DNA of 64,000 bases from Promethearchaeota archaeon (GCA_014728035.1 WJMJ01000108.1:1-64000), one strand, 5' to 3'; positions 25,464 to 34,963 are shown, counted from the first letter of the stretch. Translations and numbers: made by a program. The notes: generated by a model from the letters alone, not told the origin.

Positions 25464-28391
25464 ATGATTACCGAGGAAAAACCCACTACAAAAAATGGAG
25501 AAAAATTCCATACACTCACATTGAATGAAACTTTTCAACAACTTGATAGTGATCCCAATACCGGACTCGCTGCCGAACAAGTAAAAGAAAGACAGCAAAA
25601 GTATGGTCCGAATGCGATTCCCAAAGTAAAAGGCTCATTTTGGAAGGTGTATCTCGCTCCGATTCTCAATTGGCTAATTAACATCTATTTGCTTAGCTCT
25701 GTTGCCTTAATCATTCTCGCAGTAACTGCACCACCAAATGAGAGTAACCAACTAGCACAAGCAGCGGTTTGGTTGGCTGTAGTGGGTGTGAATTGTATCG
25801 TCGCAATATTTCAACAAGTTCGGGCTCAAAAGAAACTTGAAGCTTTGGAGAAGCTTTCTGCTGGAGAGTCACGAGTTCTTCGTGATGGGCACCAGATGAA
25901 AGTGGACCCTTATGATATAGTCCCTGGTGATGTGATAATCCTCGAACAGGGTGATAAGATTCCAGCGGATGGAAGACTTATCCAGTGTTCAAATTTCACA
26001 TCTAATGAAGCATCCCTTACAGGTGAGAGTGTTCCCGTCACAAAGAATAGTGATGTTACAGTAGCAGAAGATGCACCTTTAACAGATATGGAAAATATGG
26101 TATTCTTTGGAACTTATGTTGCGACAGGAACTGCAAAAGCCATAGCAACAACCACTGGCGGTAATACTGAAATTGGAAAAATTCAAGGCACCCTTGAATC
26201 ACTAAATACTGGTGATATTCCTCTTAGAAAGAAAGTGAATCTACTCGCTAAATTCCTCGGAATTGCATCTATTGGTCTGATGGTAACATCAGTTTTGTGG
26301 GTTCTGATAATTGCTCCTTTCATTTATCCCTCTCTAGAGGCACCCACTTTCACTGAAGCATTAACTTCTGGAATTACTAAAGCAATGACCATAATGCCAA
26401 TCAATATTCCTCTACTCACAACCATTGTCTTATTGACTGGCGTTCTTGCGATGGCTAAGAAGGGAGTGATTATCCGAGACCTTTCTGCTGTAGAGAGTTT
26501 GGGTCGAGTTAGTGTTATTTGCAGTGATAAGACAGGTACCATGACTCGTAATCAAATGACTGTGACAATAGCTTGGGACACCGAAAATTTCTACACCGTA
26601 AAAGGTGCGGGTTATCAACCTGAAGGCAAAATCTACCGGATGAAAGACGATTCTCTTATGGAAAATATTGAAACAGAAGATGCGGTTCTTGTCAGTGATG
26701 TATTTGCCTGGAAGGGTTTGTACCGAATGATGCTCTGTGCTGGTATCAATAATGACGCAGAGATTGTTCAGAAAGAACTTCCAGGACAAGGTACTATATG
26801 GATGCCACTCGGTGATCCAACTGATGCTGCGCTCTTGACCTTTTTCAGAAAAGGTGGGATTGATGAAGCAGACGTGAAGGAGAAATACAAAATTCTTCGT
26901 GAGTTTCCATTTGAATCGGAACTAAAAAGAATGTCCAAAGTCTGTGAAGTGGATGGGAAGAAAGTTGCTTTTACTAAAGGTGCAACTGAAGTGATTCTAC
27001 CCCGATGCACACACATTGGAGACAATTCCAGTGCTCGAAAATTAACTCAAGAGGACATTAAGCAAATACAAAGCATTACTACCAAGTATGCAGAGAAAGG
27101 ATACCGAGTTATTTCACTTGCTAGAAAGGACATGTCTACAACAAATAGTGACATGGACCGAGATGCTGTTGAATCGAATTTGGTTTATCTCGGATTTACT
27201 TGTATTGTCGACCCTCCACGAGATGGTGTGAGAGATGCAGTAGATGACTGTCATAGTGCTGGCATTAATGTTATCATGATCACTGGAGATGCTGCCGCCA
27301 CTGCAAAGACTATTGCAAGCAATCTCAATATTTTTGGGCCTGATTCAATAGCGGTTGAAGGTAGCGAAATTGAAACACTCTCTAATGAAAATTTCTTGAG
27401 AGTTAATGTGTTTGCACGAGTTAACCCTGAACATAAACAGGTGATAGTCGAACGATATCAAGATGATGGCAAAGTTGTGGCAATGACCGGAGATGGAGTG
27501 AATGATGCTCTTGCTCTGGCTATGAGTGATGCTGGTATTGCAATGGGAATTACTGGCACTGATGTTGCAAAAGAAGCAGCTGATATTGTAATTACTGATG
27601 ATAGTTTTGAATCAATAGTTACGGGTGTTCATCAGGGACGTGGTTTGTTCAATAAGATTAGAATGATGATATACTTCTATATAGCGATCAATCTGTTCGA
27701 GAGTATAATTTTCTTTGGTGCAATGTTCTTTATGCCCGACGTAATCAATTTCCTCTCACAATGGCAGAGTCTGTATCTTGTTGTCACGACACATTCTTTC
27801 CCTGGTCTAGCATTGGTCTTTGATAAGACCTCACCCAAAGCAATGGAGGAAAAGCCTCGAGATAGTCAGGAGATTATAACTAGGCCAATTGCGAAGTTCA
27901 TGGCAATTAATGTGGTTCTTATGGTTATAGGTGCAGCTACATTATTCACACTCACCCTTTGGGAAATAATCCCTATGAACATTGATAATTATGGTGGATT
28001 CTATCTTGATGCAGTTAATCCTGTGACTGATGAATTCTACATGGAAATCGACTCTTTTGCGAAAGCTAGAACCATGTTACTCACCATTATTTTGCTTCTG
28101 GAGAGCTCATTGGTTTTATTAATCCGAAGAATAAACATGCCAGTTTCTAAGGGAATTCGCGAACCTGGAATTATCCGATATGTGATACTCCTCGGACTTA
28201 TCTATTTAGCTCATTTATTGCTCATGTACGTTCCAATCGCACAAGCAATTCTAGCTCCATTGGGATTGAACTTCTTCTTCATTCCTCTGAGCATGTTAGA
28301 TTGGATTATCTGCATCCTGTTTGCAGCACCCACAATTATTGGTCTTGAGATCTATAAACGATATTTGCGTGAAAAGGATGAATCATTATAG
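25464..28391 (+). CDS. Cation-transporting P-type ATPase
   Basis: 975 residues. All soluble signatures are present: TGES of the actuator domain (186-189), phosphorylated Asp355 in CSDKTGTMT, the nucleotide-domain KGATEV, and TGDGVND at the hinge (675-681). About ten membrane helices are seen. The ion-site helix 4 reads MPINIPLL rather than the calcium-pump PEGLP or the proton-pump PVGLP, so the ion is uncertain. General layout is closest to type II/IIIA pumps. The ATG has GAGGG 7 bases upstream. The UFL1-like gene starts 12 bases after the stop, so the two are probably one transcript. Confidence 0.9.
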   Translation: MITEEKPTTKNGEKFHTLTLNETFQQLDSDPNTGLAAEQVKERQQKYGPNAIPKVKGSFWKVYLAPILNWLINIYLLSSVALIILAVTAPPNESNQLAQAAVWLAVVGVNCIVAIFQQVRAQKKLEALEKLSAGESRVLRDGHQMKVDPYDIVPGDVIILEQGDKIPADGRLIQCSNFTSNEASLTGESVPVTKNSDVTVAEDAPLTDMENMVFFGTYVATGTAKAIATTTGGNTEIGKIQGTLESLNTGDIPLRKKVNLLAKFLGIASIGLMVTSVLWVLIIAPFIYPSLEAPTFTEALTSGITKAMTIMPINIPLLTTIVLLTGVLAMAKKGVIIRDLSAVESLGRVSVICSDKTGTMTRNQMTVTIAWDTENFYTVKGAGYQPEGKIYRMKDDSLMENIETEDAVLVSDVFAWKGLYRMMLCAGINNDAEIVQKELPGQGTIWMPLGDPTDAALLTFFRKGGIDEADVKEKYKILREFPFESELKRMSKVCEVDGKKVAFTKGATEVILPRCTHIGDNSSARKLTQEDIKQIQSITTKYAEKGYRVISLARKDMSTTNSDMDRDAVESNLVYLGFTCIVDPPRDGVRDAVDDCHSAGINVIMITGDAAATAKTIASNLNIFGPDSIAVEGSEIETLSNENFLRVNVFARVNPEHKQVIVERYQDDGKVVAMTGDGVNDALALAMSDAGIAMGITGTDVAKEAADIVITDDSFESIVTGVHQGRGLFNKIRMMIYFYIAINLFESIIFFGAMFFMPDVINFLSQWQSLYLVVTTHSFPGLALVFDKTSPKAMEEKPRDSQEIITRPIAKFMAINVVLMVIGAATLFTLTLWEIIPMNIDNYGGFYLDAVNPVTDEFYMEIDSFAKARTMLLTIILLLESSLVLLIRRINMPVSKGIREPGIIRYVILLGLIYLAHLLLMYVPIAQAILAPLGLNFFFIPLSMLDWIICILFAAPTIIGLEIYKRYLREKDESL

Positions 28392-28403
28392 TTGGATTGA
28401 GAA

Positions 28404-30353
28404 ATGTTAGTGCAAGCTCTGGATATAGACACAATCATATCCTTTGCACTAGCTTCTATTCTTTTTCTGGTTCTAGTAGGTAGCGTGTATATGCGGATAC
28501 AACAAATCAGAAGACGACGCATTAGAAAATTAGAGAAACTCCTAGTAAACAACATGACACTTTCAGTTTCAGAACTTGCTTCTCAATTAGATACCAAACC
28601 CATTCCAATTCAATCAGTTCTTTATGCAGCTCAAAATGCTGAAAATGCAATATTGAGTTTTAGCAAAACTTCAGTTGTATCTTCAACCTTGCTGATTCGA
28701 CGACTCAAAAACCTCCTAATAGACAACTCCGTTATTCATGTGGTTAAAGAATCTACAATGTGGGATGTCCCAGAGAGAGTCATTGAAGATTATGTTGAGA
28801 TGATAAGCGAAAAAGAAGGTCTAGATGTTGTACAGACTGAGGATGGCGATTTCATTCTGGTACCAGAATTCAAAGAGCGCATGAGAGAAGTACTTGGATT
28901 GCAAGGTCGAATAAACATCACTTCTGAAGCACAACGTCTTAGAGTTAAGAGATTCGACCTTGTCAAGCTCGTTGAACGTTGGGGTTGGAACCTTATAGAA
29001 ATGGGGGATGGGTTTCTAGTTTCTTCTGATTGGCTAAAGAAAACACTAGAAAGATCTATGGAACGAACGGGGTATCTTGAACCTAGCAAAGAAGCTAGCA
29101 GGCTATCAGTTTCCGAAAGAGATATCCTTGAAGCCATGAGGCGATTTGGATGGTCTACTATCACTACAACCGATAATAGATTGCTTCCAGTCCATGCAAT
29201 TGCTGACCGCTTAGAATCCCTACTTGAATTAGAAGGATATCTTAATCCTGTAGAAGAGGCAAAGAAGCTACACATTGACCAGGATGAATTGATGAAGATT
29301 GTTCGAAGAACAGGAATGAAATTCTTTGTTGATGATGACGGAATCATCGTGACATTTGAATATCTGAAGAATCGGGTCTTAGATGATTTAGCACTTTCTG
29401 GAAAAATTGAAGTAAATGAGGAAGCAGATACACTGGGAGTCAAAGTCAGTGTAATCACAACCATTCTACGAAATGCGGAAAAAGTTCGAAAAATTGGAAG
29501 AGGAAAATATATTTCAACCACAAGATTGCGTCAATGGATATTGGACTCTTTTTCTGAAGATGGAATTCTGAATGTGGATTCCGTTGAAATGGAATGGGGT
29601 ATTACTAATCCATCTTTAAATCTCATTCTCAAAGAATTTGGGATAAGAACTGTTGCAACACGTGATGGTAATCATTTATCTCTGTCATGGATTAGAACGA
29701 AGATAATGGGGTCATTGGAGGACGGCAAATCTGTAGATCCTTTAGACTTGGTTGACGAACTGAATATCTCGTTTGGAATCGCACAGGCACTACTAGCTCA
29801 AATTGATGCAGAAGCAATTATGAATACTATGGGCGCTTTGGTTCCAGTATCAAAGTTGCAACGTGAATTCAGTAAGATTTACAATTCAAAAGGCGTCCTT
29901 GACCCTAGTAAAGAAGCCAGAGAACGGATGTTGGACCCATCAGATGTCATTCAAATCATTAAGGGAATGGATCTTGATGCATTGATTGGAAAGAATGATA
30001 CCTTCATCTCAGTGGGAACAATCTTTCGGTTGGTGCGTTGGGCTCTAAAGAATAATGGTATATATGATTTAAGAGTCGCTGCAAACCGGTTGAACGTAAA
30101 CTATTCAGAATTAACAGAAAGAATAAGTCCTCTCCTTAGAGAGTCTGATTTTCTTATCAAGAAGGCAGGCGTAATTGTGACTGATGATTGGGTTAGCAAA
30201 TTACGAAAAAAGGCTAAGAGTTTAGGAAGGATAAATGTTACTACTTTTTCCAAAGAACAGAGTATCAGAAGAGGTGCAATGATAGAGTTACTGAGAAAGT
30301 TCTTGCAAGGTGCTTATATTCCTCGTTCTGACGTTTACATGGTCCGAAGTTAG
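28404..30353 (+). CDS. Membrane-anchored tandem winged-helix protein resembling UFM1 E3 ligase UFL1
   Basis: 649 residues. One membrane helix at 10-30 is followed by an Arg/Lys-rich stretch (31-46), so the rest is cytoplasmic. After a partial winged helix (47-105), eight to nine repeats of about 55 residues run from 169 to the end. Each has a short strand, EA-x-x-L, a helix, a GW/G-x turn, a beta wing with D/N-G and a helix ending in G. Residues 130-195 match my memory of human UFL1 near residues 30-95 (LDVVQTEDGDF, KERMREVL, GRINI). In eukaryotes UFL1 is held on the ER by DDRGK1, itself an N-terminal-anchored winged-helix protein; here anchor and repeats are one chain. No UFM1, E1 or E2 gene is in the window. 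The repeats are certain; the UFL1 link is likely; ligase activity is inference. Confidence 0.75.
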   Translation: MLVQALDIDTIISFALASILFLVLVGSVYMRIQQIRRRRIRKLEKLLVNNMTLSVSELASQLDTKPIPIQSVLYAAQNAENAILSFSKTSVVSSTLLIRRLKNLLIDNSVIHVVKESTMWDVPERVIEDYVEMISEKEGLDVVQTEDGDFILVPEFKERMREVLGLQGRINITSEAQRLRVKRFDLVKLVERWGWNLIEMGDGFLVSSDWLKKTLERSMERTGYLEPSKEASRLSVSERDILEAMRRFGWSTITTTDNRLLPVHAIADRLESLLELEGYLNPVEEAKKLHIDQDELMKIVRRTGMKFFVDDDGIIVTFEYLKNRVLDDLALSGKIEVNEEADTLGVKVSVITTILRNAEKVRKIGRGKYISTTRLRQWILDSFSEDGILNVDSVEMEWGITNPSLNLILKEFGIRTVATRDGNHLSLSWIRTKIMGSLEDGKSVDPLDLVDELNISFGIAQALLAQIDAEAIMNTMGALVPVSKLQREFSKIYNSKGVLDPSKEARERMLDPSDVIQIIKGMDLDALIGKNDTFISVGTIFRLVRWALKNNGIYDLRVAANRLNVNYSELTERISPLLRESDFLIKKAGVIVTDDWVSKLRKKAKSLGRINVTTFSKEQSIRRGAMIELLRKFLQGAYIPRSDVYMVRS

Positions 30354-30356
30354 AAT

Positions 30357-30382
30357 ATACATAATAATCGAATATTGTGTAT
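30357..30382. promoter_or_regulatory. AT-rich dyad between the UFL1-like gene and panB
   Basis: ATACAtAATA pairs with TATTgTGTAT around a 6-base spacer (one mismatch). It lies 4 bases after the upstream stop and about 57 bases before the panB start. It may hold the panB TATA box and an operator. Confidence 0.35.
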
Positions 30383-30438
30383 TTACCATTGAAATTCTAT
30401 ATATAGTACTCCATCCTTCTCAATTATGGAGAATTACG

Positions 30439-31296
30439 TTGGCTAGAATGACCACATATCGTATTCGTCAGATGAAGAAAAAGGGGAAGAAGATTGTTAT
30501 GCTGACTGCCTATGATGCACCCTCAGCATCAATACTGAGTGATGCAGGTGTTGATATCATCCTTGTGGGTGATTCAGTGGGTAACTCTTTGTTGGGGTAT
30601 GAAAGCACTATTCCAGTTCGTCTTGAAGATGTTATCCATCATTGTGCCGCAGTTGCACGTGCAAAACCAAACTCCTTCATTGTTGGTGATATGCCTTTTA
30701 TGACCTACAAAGTGAGTGTCGAACAAGCACTCAAGAATTGTAGTCGCATGCTGCAAGAGGGATCTGCAGAAGCTGTCAAGATAGAAGGTGGGAGCCCCTG
30801 TATTGTAAAAACAGTAAAAGCTGTGGTCGATGCGGGTATTCCTGTTATGGGTCATATTGGGTTAACCCCTCAAAGTGTGTATGAGTTTGGTGGATACCGA
30901 GTTCAAGGTCGAACAGCTGATGCTACTGAAGAATTAATCGAACAAGCACAAGAGCTGGAAAAAGCTGGTGTATTCTCACTTGTTATTGAACTAGTTCCCT
31001 CCGAATCTGCAAAACTAATTACCGAGTCTGTAGACATTCCTACAATTGGTATTGGAGCGGGTCCATTTTGTGATGGACAGGTCTTAGTCTTATGGGATAT
31101 GCTAGGTCTCTTTGAAGATTTCAAACCAAAATTCTTGAAAAAATATGCTGATATTAGAAAAATAATCCGTGATGCTGTTTCCAATTACGCCTCTGATGTT
31201 AGAGAGGGAACATTTCCCTCTTTCGAACATAGTTTTGAGATGTCTGAAGAAGAATCAGGACGTCTCTATGGGCGAAGTCAACCTTCCAAAAGGTAA
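30439..31296 (+). CDS. panB: 3-methyl-2-oxobutanoate hydroxymethyltransferase (ketopantoate synthase)
   Basis: 285 residues from a TTG at 30439 with GGAG 7 bases upstream; the ATG three codons later is possible and longer readings are not. PanB marks are present: LTAYDAPSA, the metal-binding LVGDSVGNSLLGY, VGDMPFMTY, VKIEGG, MGHIGLTPQS, IGIGAG-x-x-CDGQVLV. The enzyme adds a one-carbon unit from methylene-tetrahydrofolate (or the archaeal methanopterin form) to 2-oxoisovalerate, the first step of pantothenate and CoA synthesis. Its substrate is the valine/leucine precursor, which fits the leu operon in this window. No other pantothenate gene is nearby. Confidence 0.95.
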   Translation: MARMTTYRIRQMKKKGKKIVMLTAYDAPSASILSDAGVDIILVGDSVGNSLLGYESTIPVRLEDVIHHCAAVARAKPNSFIVGDMPFMTYKVSVEQALKNCSRMLQEGSAEAVKIEGGSPCIVKTVKAVVDAGIPVMGHIGLTPQSVYEFGGYRVQGRTADATEELIEQAQELEKAGVFSLVIELVPSESAKLITESVDIPTIGIGAGPFCDGQVLVLWDMLGLFEDFKPKFLKKYADIRKIIRDAVSNYASDVREGTFPSFEHSFEMSEEESGRLYGRSQPSKR

Positions 31297-31316
31297 CTTC
31301 TCTCTAGTTGTGATAT

Positions 31317-31529
31317 CTATTCTTCTTTCTTCTCCAGAGTATTATTTAGAGCATCTACCAGCTTATCCGCTTCTATCCCATGTGCAACAGCGCCTTGTTC
31401 AATACTCTCAAATTGTGCAACTGCACATCCATAACAATGGAGACCCCATTCCATAAATGTGCCAGCTGTTTCTGGCCATTTTCTTACAACTTCTGCTATT
31501 TTCATGTCTTTCGTGATTGTTTCTGCCAT
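31317..31529 (-). CDS. DUF1858-type small cysteine protein
   Basis: 70 residues from the ATG at 31529 (GGTGAGAGTA directly before it). It matches the DUF1858 pattern: I-T-x-D-M-x-I-x-E-V-V at the start, PETA in the middle, GLHCYGC with two cysteines three apart, then HGI-x-x-D-x-LV-x-x-LN. Such domains occur alone or at the N-terminus of disulfide-reductase/hybrid-cluster-linked proteins and are thought to take part in redox or metal handling. Function here is unproven. Confidence 0.8.
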   Translation of the reverse strand: MAETITKDMKIAEVVRKWPETAGTFMEWGLHCYGCAVAQFESIEQGAVAHGIEADKLVDALNNTLEKKEE

Positions 31530-31657
31530 TACTCTCACCAATTAACAATAGTGAATCATGTCTAATTCTTGCGCGAGCCCTAATAAGCATTAGCTTAGGA
31601 ACTTAGCTCGAACTATCTATTTCTATCCGATTAACAGTGAAGGCAATTTGAATATAG

Positions 31658-32080
31658 CTATAATACCATATGTTCGAGACCCTTATCTCTAAGAACCTCT
31701 GGAAATACTTTGAATAGAGGTTTAATTTTTGATAGCAACCCTAGTGCTTTTGGGATGGAACCATCCATTTTTACTTGTCTACGAGCCATAGCAATGGTCG
31801 TGTTCAATTTTCCTTGCCAGAATTTGTTAGTAGTTTCTGATGTACTCCAAACAGTTATTTCTGGTTCAACATCTGAGTCGAAACTAAGACTACCAAGTTC
31901 ACCATTCGGTCCTGGGTTTGAAAAATCTATTGTGACATGGACTTCAGGTTGTTCGATATCAAAACGAACTACGATACCTGATTTAGCCAGTTTTTCCATA
32001 ACTTCTTCTTCCTTCTGAACACGAATCCAGAATTCACGAAACACAGCTTTCAATTGATCAGAACTTTCGAAATATGGCAT
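31658..32080 (-). CDS. SCP2 sterol-carrier-like lipid-binding protein
   Basis: 140 residues. It follows the SCP2 fold: N-terminal helix, then strands VVRFDIE, EVHVTIDF, EITVWSTS, a helix with F-W-x-G-K-L-N (the usual place of the lipid tunnel), and hydrophobic C-terminal helices (ALGLLSKIKPLFKVFPEVL). SCP2 proteins bind acyl chains or sterol-like lipids and often work with thiolases and acyl-CoA enzymes, which are abundant in this window. It has no catalytic residues. Its promoter faces that of the REC-PAS kinase. Confidence 0.75.
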   Translation of the reverse strand: MPYFESSDQLKAVFREFWIRVQKEEEVMEKLAKSGIVVRFDIEQPEVHVTIDFSNPGPNGELGSLSFDSDVEPEITVWSTSETTNKFWQGKLNTTIAMARRQVKMDGSIPKALGLLSKIKPLFKVFPEVLRDKGLEHMVL

Positions 32081-32117
32081 AATATGTTCATCATCCCACT
32101 CGTATATTACAGTACAG

Positions 32118-32135
32118 CTGATAATTATATATCAG
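32118..32135. promoter_or_regulatory. Dyad over the shared SCP2/kinase promoter region
   Basis: CTGATA and TATCAG are perfect 6-bp arms around a 6-base AT spacer, in the 111-base gap between divergent genes. The spacer with its flanks reads TAATTATATATC, a good TATA candidate in both directions. Confidence 0.45.
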
Positions 32136-32191
32136 TAAAAGATGTTTCGAATAGTTGTATAGGGGGACAATATCTCTACGGATGAGAAGAA

Positions 32192-34351
32192 ATGACTTTG
32201 CAAGTGCTCTTCGTTGATGACGATTCAAATACACGTCTCATTGCAACAAAAATGTTGGAAAAATATGGTAGTTTAGAGGTCACCACCGCTGAGTCTGGAG
32301 AAAAGGCATTAGAATTTCTAAGAAACCGAGATTTTGATGTCGTTGTTACAGATTATGAAATGTTTCCAATGAATGGTCTTAAATTACTCCAAACGATTCG
32401 AGAAGAGAATGAGATTTTGCCGGTCATTGTATTTACTGGTAGGTCTCGTGAAGAAGTTGTTATTCAGGCACTTAATCTTGGAGCTACTCACTATGTGAAA
32501 AAGGAGGGGAATCCCAATGTGCAATATACCGAGCTTGCCCATATAATAGAAAATTCCGCAGAGCACACTAAAACTTTGAAAGAACTCATCGTATCACAAC
32601 AAAGATACAAGCATCTCGCAGAAATTATCGAAGCTATGGTTTTCATTATGAGCGATAATGATGTATTCCTTGAATATTATGGTTCTTCTACTGCTATACC
32701 TTTTGTACCTCCTGAGAAGTTTCTTGGAAAACACGTATCTGAAGTACTTCCTGACCCATTACAATCAATGTTTCTACAAACACATCAGCTTGTTCGAAAT
32801 GATGGACAAACAAGGTATCTTGAGTACGATTTAGAATTAGCTGACGGTGTTCATTGGTATTCTTGCAGCATATCTCTTCATCCAGATAAAACAAGTATTT
32901 TGAGTGTTGTTCGAGATATTACTGAATGGAAACAGTCTCAAGAAAAATTGAGGAAGATTGATGCAAACTTCCGCCGGATTATAGATGAATCCCTTCAAGG
33001 TATAACAATTATCTCGTTAGAAAGCATACAGATACTCTATGTAAATTCTGCAATGGTTGATATCACTGGCTATTCAATTCAGGAACTAATGCACCTTACA
33101 AGTGAAGATATGTTTGGGACAGTACATCCTGAAGATCGACACAAACTTTCAGAGCAGATACAGAAACGAAAACAAGGTCTGAAAGTTCCCAATAGATATC
33201 AATACCGGTTGATTAACAAACAGCAACAAGTGCGCTGGCTAGATGTTGGCATTTCAGAGATTACCTTTGAAGGAAAACCCGCTATATTGGCAAGTCATCT
33301 AGATATAACTGACCGGAAACGTGTATCTGATACTCTAATAAGAACGGAAAGCTGGTTCACTCAGTTTGCAGATAATATCGATGAGGCTTTCTGGATTACT
33401 GAATTGAATCCACCATTCGAAACAATCTACTTGAGTCCAGGATTTGAAAAAATATACGGTGTGAGTTCTGAGGAGGCTAAAACAAATAGCAGTGTGTTTA
33501 TGGATGCGATTCATCCAGAAGATAGAGAAAAAGTCTTTCTCCAGATTCAAAATCATTTCAATGGGGGAGAAAGTTATGATACTGAGTATCGTATCATAAA
33601 AGAAAATGAGATTCGATGGATTCGTGCCCGTGGATTTTATGTTCGAGATGATGATGGCACAATTATCCGTAGTATTGGATTTGCTCAAGATATCACTACT
33701 CATAAAATAATTGAATTGAATCTGAGAGCACAGCGTGAGGAACTCAGTGATTTTGCTCACATGATTGGACATGACCTACGTGGTTCTCTTAGTAACATTG
33801 TCGGGCTCGTACAATTACTCAAAGATAAGCATGACCCCGATTTCCTTGAACGAATTGAAACTATCTCTTACGATGCATTGCGAATATTGGACAAATCAAT
33901 TAACTTAGCGGATGCTGGTTTAGTGATTGGAAACAAAACTGAAGTAGATTTGAATGCTCTTATCGATTCAATTAGAAGTACAGTAATACCTCCATCTATA
34001 GAATTCCAACGTGATGACCTTCCCAACATCTTATGCGATAGAGAACGTATGGTCCAACTTGTTCAAAATATGTTTCTTAATGCTGTTGAGCATGGACAAC
34101 CTAAAATGATTCAAGTTCGGGTGATTGATGCACCGAATCATTATGAACTTCATTTCATAAATGATGGGAAACCAATTCCTCCCGATGTTAAAGAGGTCCT
34201 ATTGGAAAAAGGCTACTCACGAGAATTGGGACGGGGAAAAGGGATTCAAATAATAACGAAAATAGTTTTTGCCCATGATTGGTTAATCTCTTTGGATTCG
34301 AATGGGATAACTGCCTTCAAAATAGTTATCCCTAAAACTCAAACTTCATAG
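32192..34351 (+). CDS. Hybrid sensor: receiver, three PAS domains, histidine kinase
   Basis: 719 residues, soluble. Residues 1-120 are a receiver domain (acidic pocket Asp9-Asp11, phospho-acceptor Asp54 in VVTDYEM, Thr in FTGRS, Lys in YVKK). Three PAS domains follow (about 140-255, 262-380, 388-505); the second and third have PAC-type endings. The kinase has His527 in MIGHDLRGSLSN, an N-box (NMFLNAVEHG) and an ATP lid with GRGKGIQI. With the receiver at the front it probably takes signals through a phosphorelay. There is no output DNA-binding domain and no cognate regulator beside it. The kinase type is common in archaea. Confidence 0.88.
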   Translation: MTLQVLFVDDDSNTRLIATKMLEKYGSLEVTTAESGEKALEFLRNRDFDVVVTDYEMFPMNGLKLLQTIREENEILPVIVFTGRSREEVVIQALNLGATHYVKKEGNPNVQYTELAHIIENSAEHTKTLKELIVSQQRYKHLAEIIEAMVFIMSDNDVFLEYYGSSTAIPFVPPEKFLGKHVSEVLPDPLQSMFLQTHQLVRNDGQTRYLEYDLELADGVHWYSCSISLHPDKTSILSVVRDITEWKQSQEKLRKIDANFRRIIDESLQGITIISLESIQILYVNSAMVDITGYSIQELMHLTSEDMFGTVHPEDRHKLSEQIQKRKQGLKVPNRYQYRLINKQQQVRWLDVGISEITFEGKPAILASHLDITDRKRVSDTLIRTESWFTQFADNIDEAFWITELNPPFETIYLSPGFEKIYGVSSEEAKTNSSVFMDAIHPEDREKVFLQIQNHFNGGESYDTEYRIIKENEIRWIRARGFYVRDDDGTIIRSIGFAQDITTHKIIELNLRAQREELSDFAHMIGHDLRGSLSNIVGLVQLLKDKHDPDFLERIETISYDALRILDKSINLADAGLVIGNKTEVDLNALIDSIRSTVIPPSIEFQRDDLPNILCDRERMVQLVQNMFLNAVEHGQPKMIQVRVIDAPNHYELHFINDGKPIPPDVKEVLLEKGYSRELGRGKGIQIITKIVFAHDWLISLDSNGITAFKIVIPKTQTS

Positions 34352-34398
34352 GACGCAAACCCGGAAAACTTCATTACCTCTCATTCCACATGGTATTT

Positions 34399-34956
34399 AT
34401 GACCGGACAAATTGCGGATTCTTTTCTTGTTGATGGAGATGAGTATCGTCTTGTTGGAATAAGCGGAGAAGGTCTTTTTGACCCACAAGAGTACAAACTA
34501 CAACCATATTCAAGATGTACCGCATGCTGGCGTGGTTTTTCTCTGGAGTATGATATTAGAGACGGTACTTTGGTTCTCACAAAATTGTACATTAATCTCA
34601 AAGAACCAAAGACGATTCAAGGGATTCAACCAGTTTCAGCACAGGATGACTTTGGATTTTTTGATTACGTATATCACTTAGATATTGAGATTCCATTTAC
34701 AGGAACAATTTTGCTTGGAAAGGACATGATTCCTGAAATGTATGTTCACATGGGCTTTCAGAGAGCTATTGCTTTTCGCACAGTATATGAGTTTGAGTTT
34801 AATGATGGCAAAGTCACTAAGAAAAGAGATCTTTCTGAGAAGATGAAACAGAGAAGAGAGACCGACCCGACTGAAGGCGCTGCTCCAAAAAAACCACAAA
34901 GCACCAAAGAATGGATTGCTGATACATTTTCATTAGAATATGATCCAAAAGAATAG
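34399..34956 (+). CDS. Uncharacterised conserved protein (ACWRGF motif)
   Basis: 185 residues from the ATG at 34399; an ATG three codons earlier is possible and neither has a good ribosome site. Residues 1-125 are beta-rich. They contain a pattern that I have seen in hypothetical proteins of bacteria and archaea: GLFDPQ-x-Y near residue 27, then C-x-x-CWRGF near residue 45. The C-terminal 45 residues are charged and likely flexible. No signal peptide, membrane helix or catalytic motif is seen. Function is unknown. It is convergent with the ankyrin gene, 7 bases between stops. Confidence 0.65.
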   Translation: MTGQIADSFLVDGDEYRLVGISGEGLFDPQEYKLQPYSRCTACWRGFSLEYDIRDGTLVLTKLYINLKEPKTIQGIQPVSAQDDFGFFDYVYHLDIEIPFTGTILLGKDMIPEMYVHMGFQRAIAFRTVYEFEFNDGKVTKKRDLSEKMKQRRETDPTEGAAPKKPQSTKEWIADTFSLEYDPKE

Positions 34957-34963
34957 TATATCA

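Noticed and set aside
28790..29521. 243-codon frame antisense to the UFL1-like gene
   Set aside because: Ser/Arg-rich shadow of a well-supported gene with tandem repeats.
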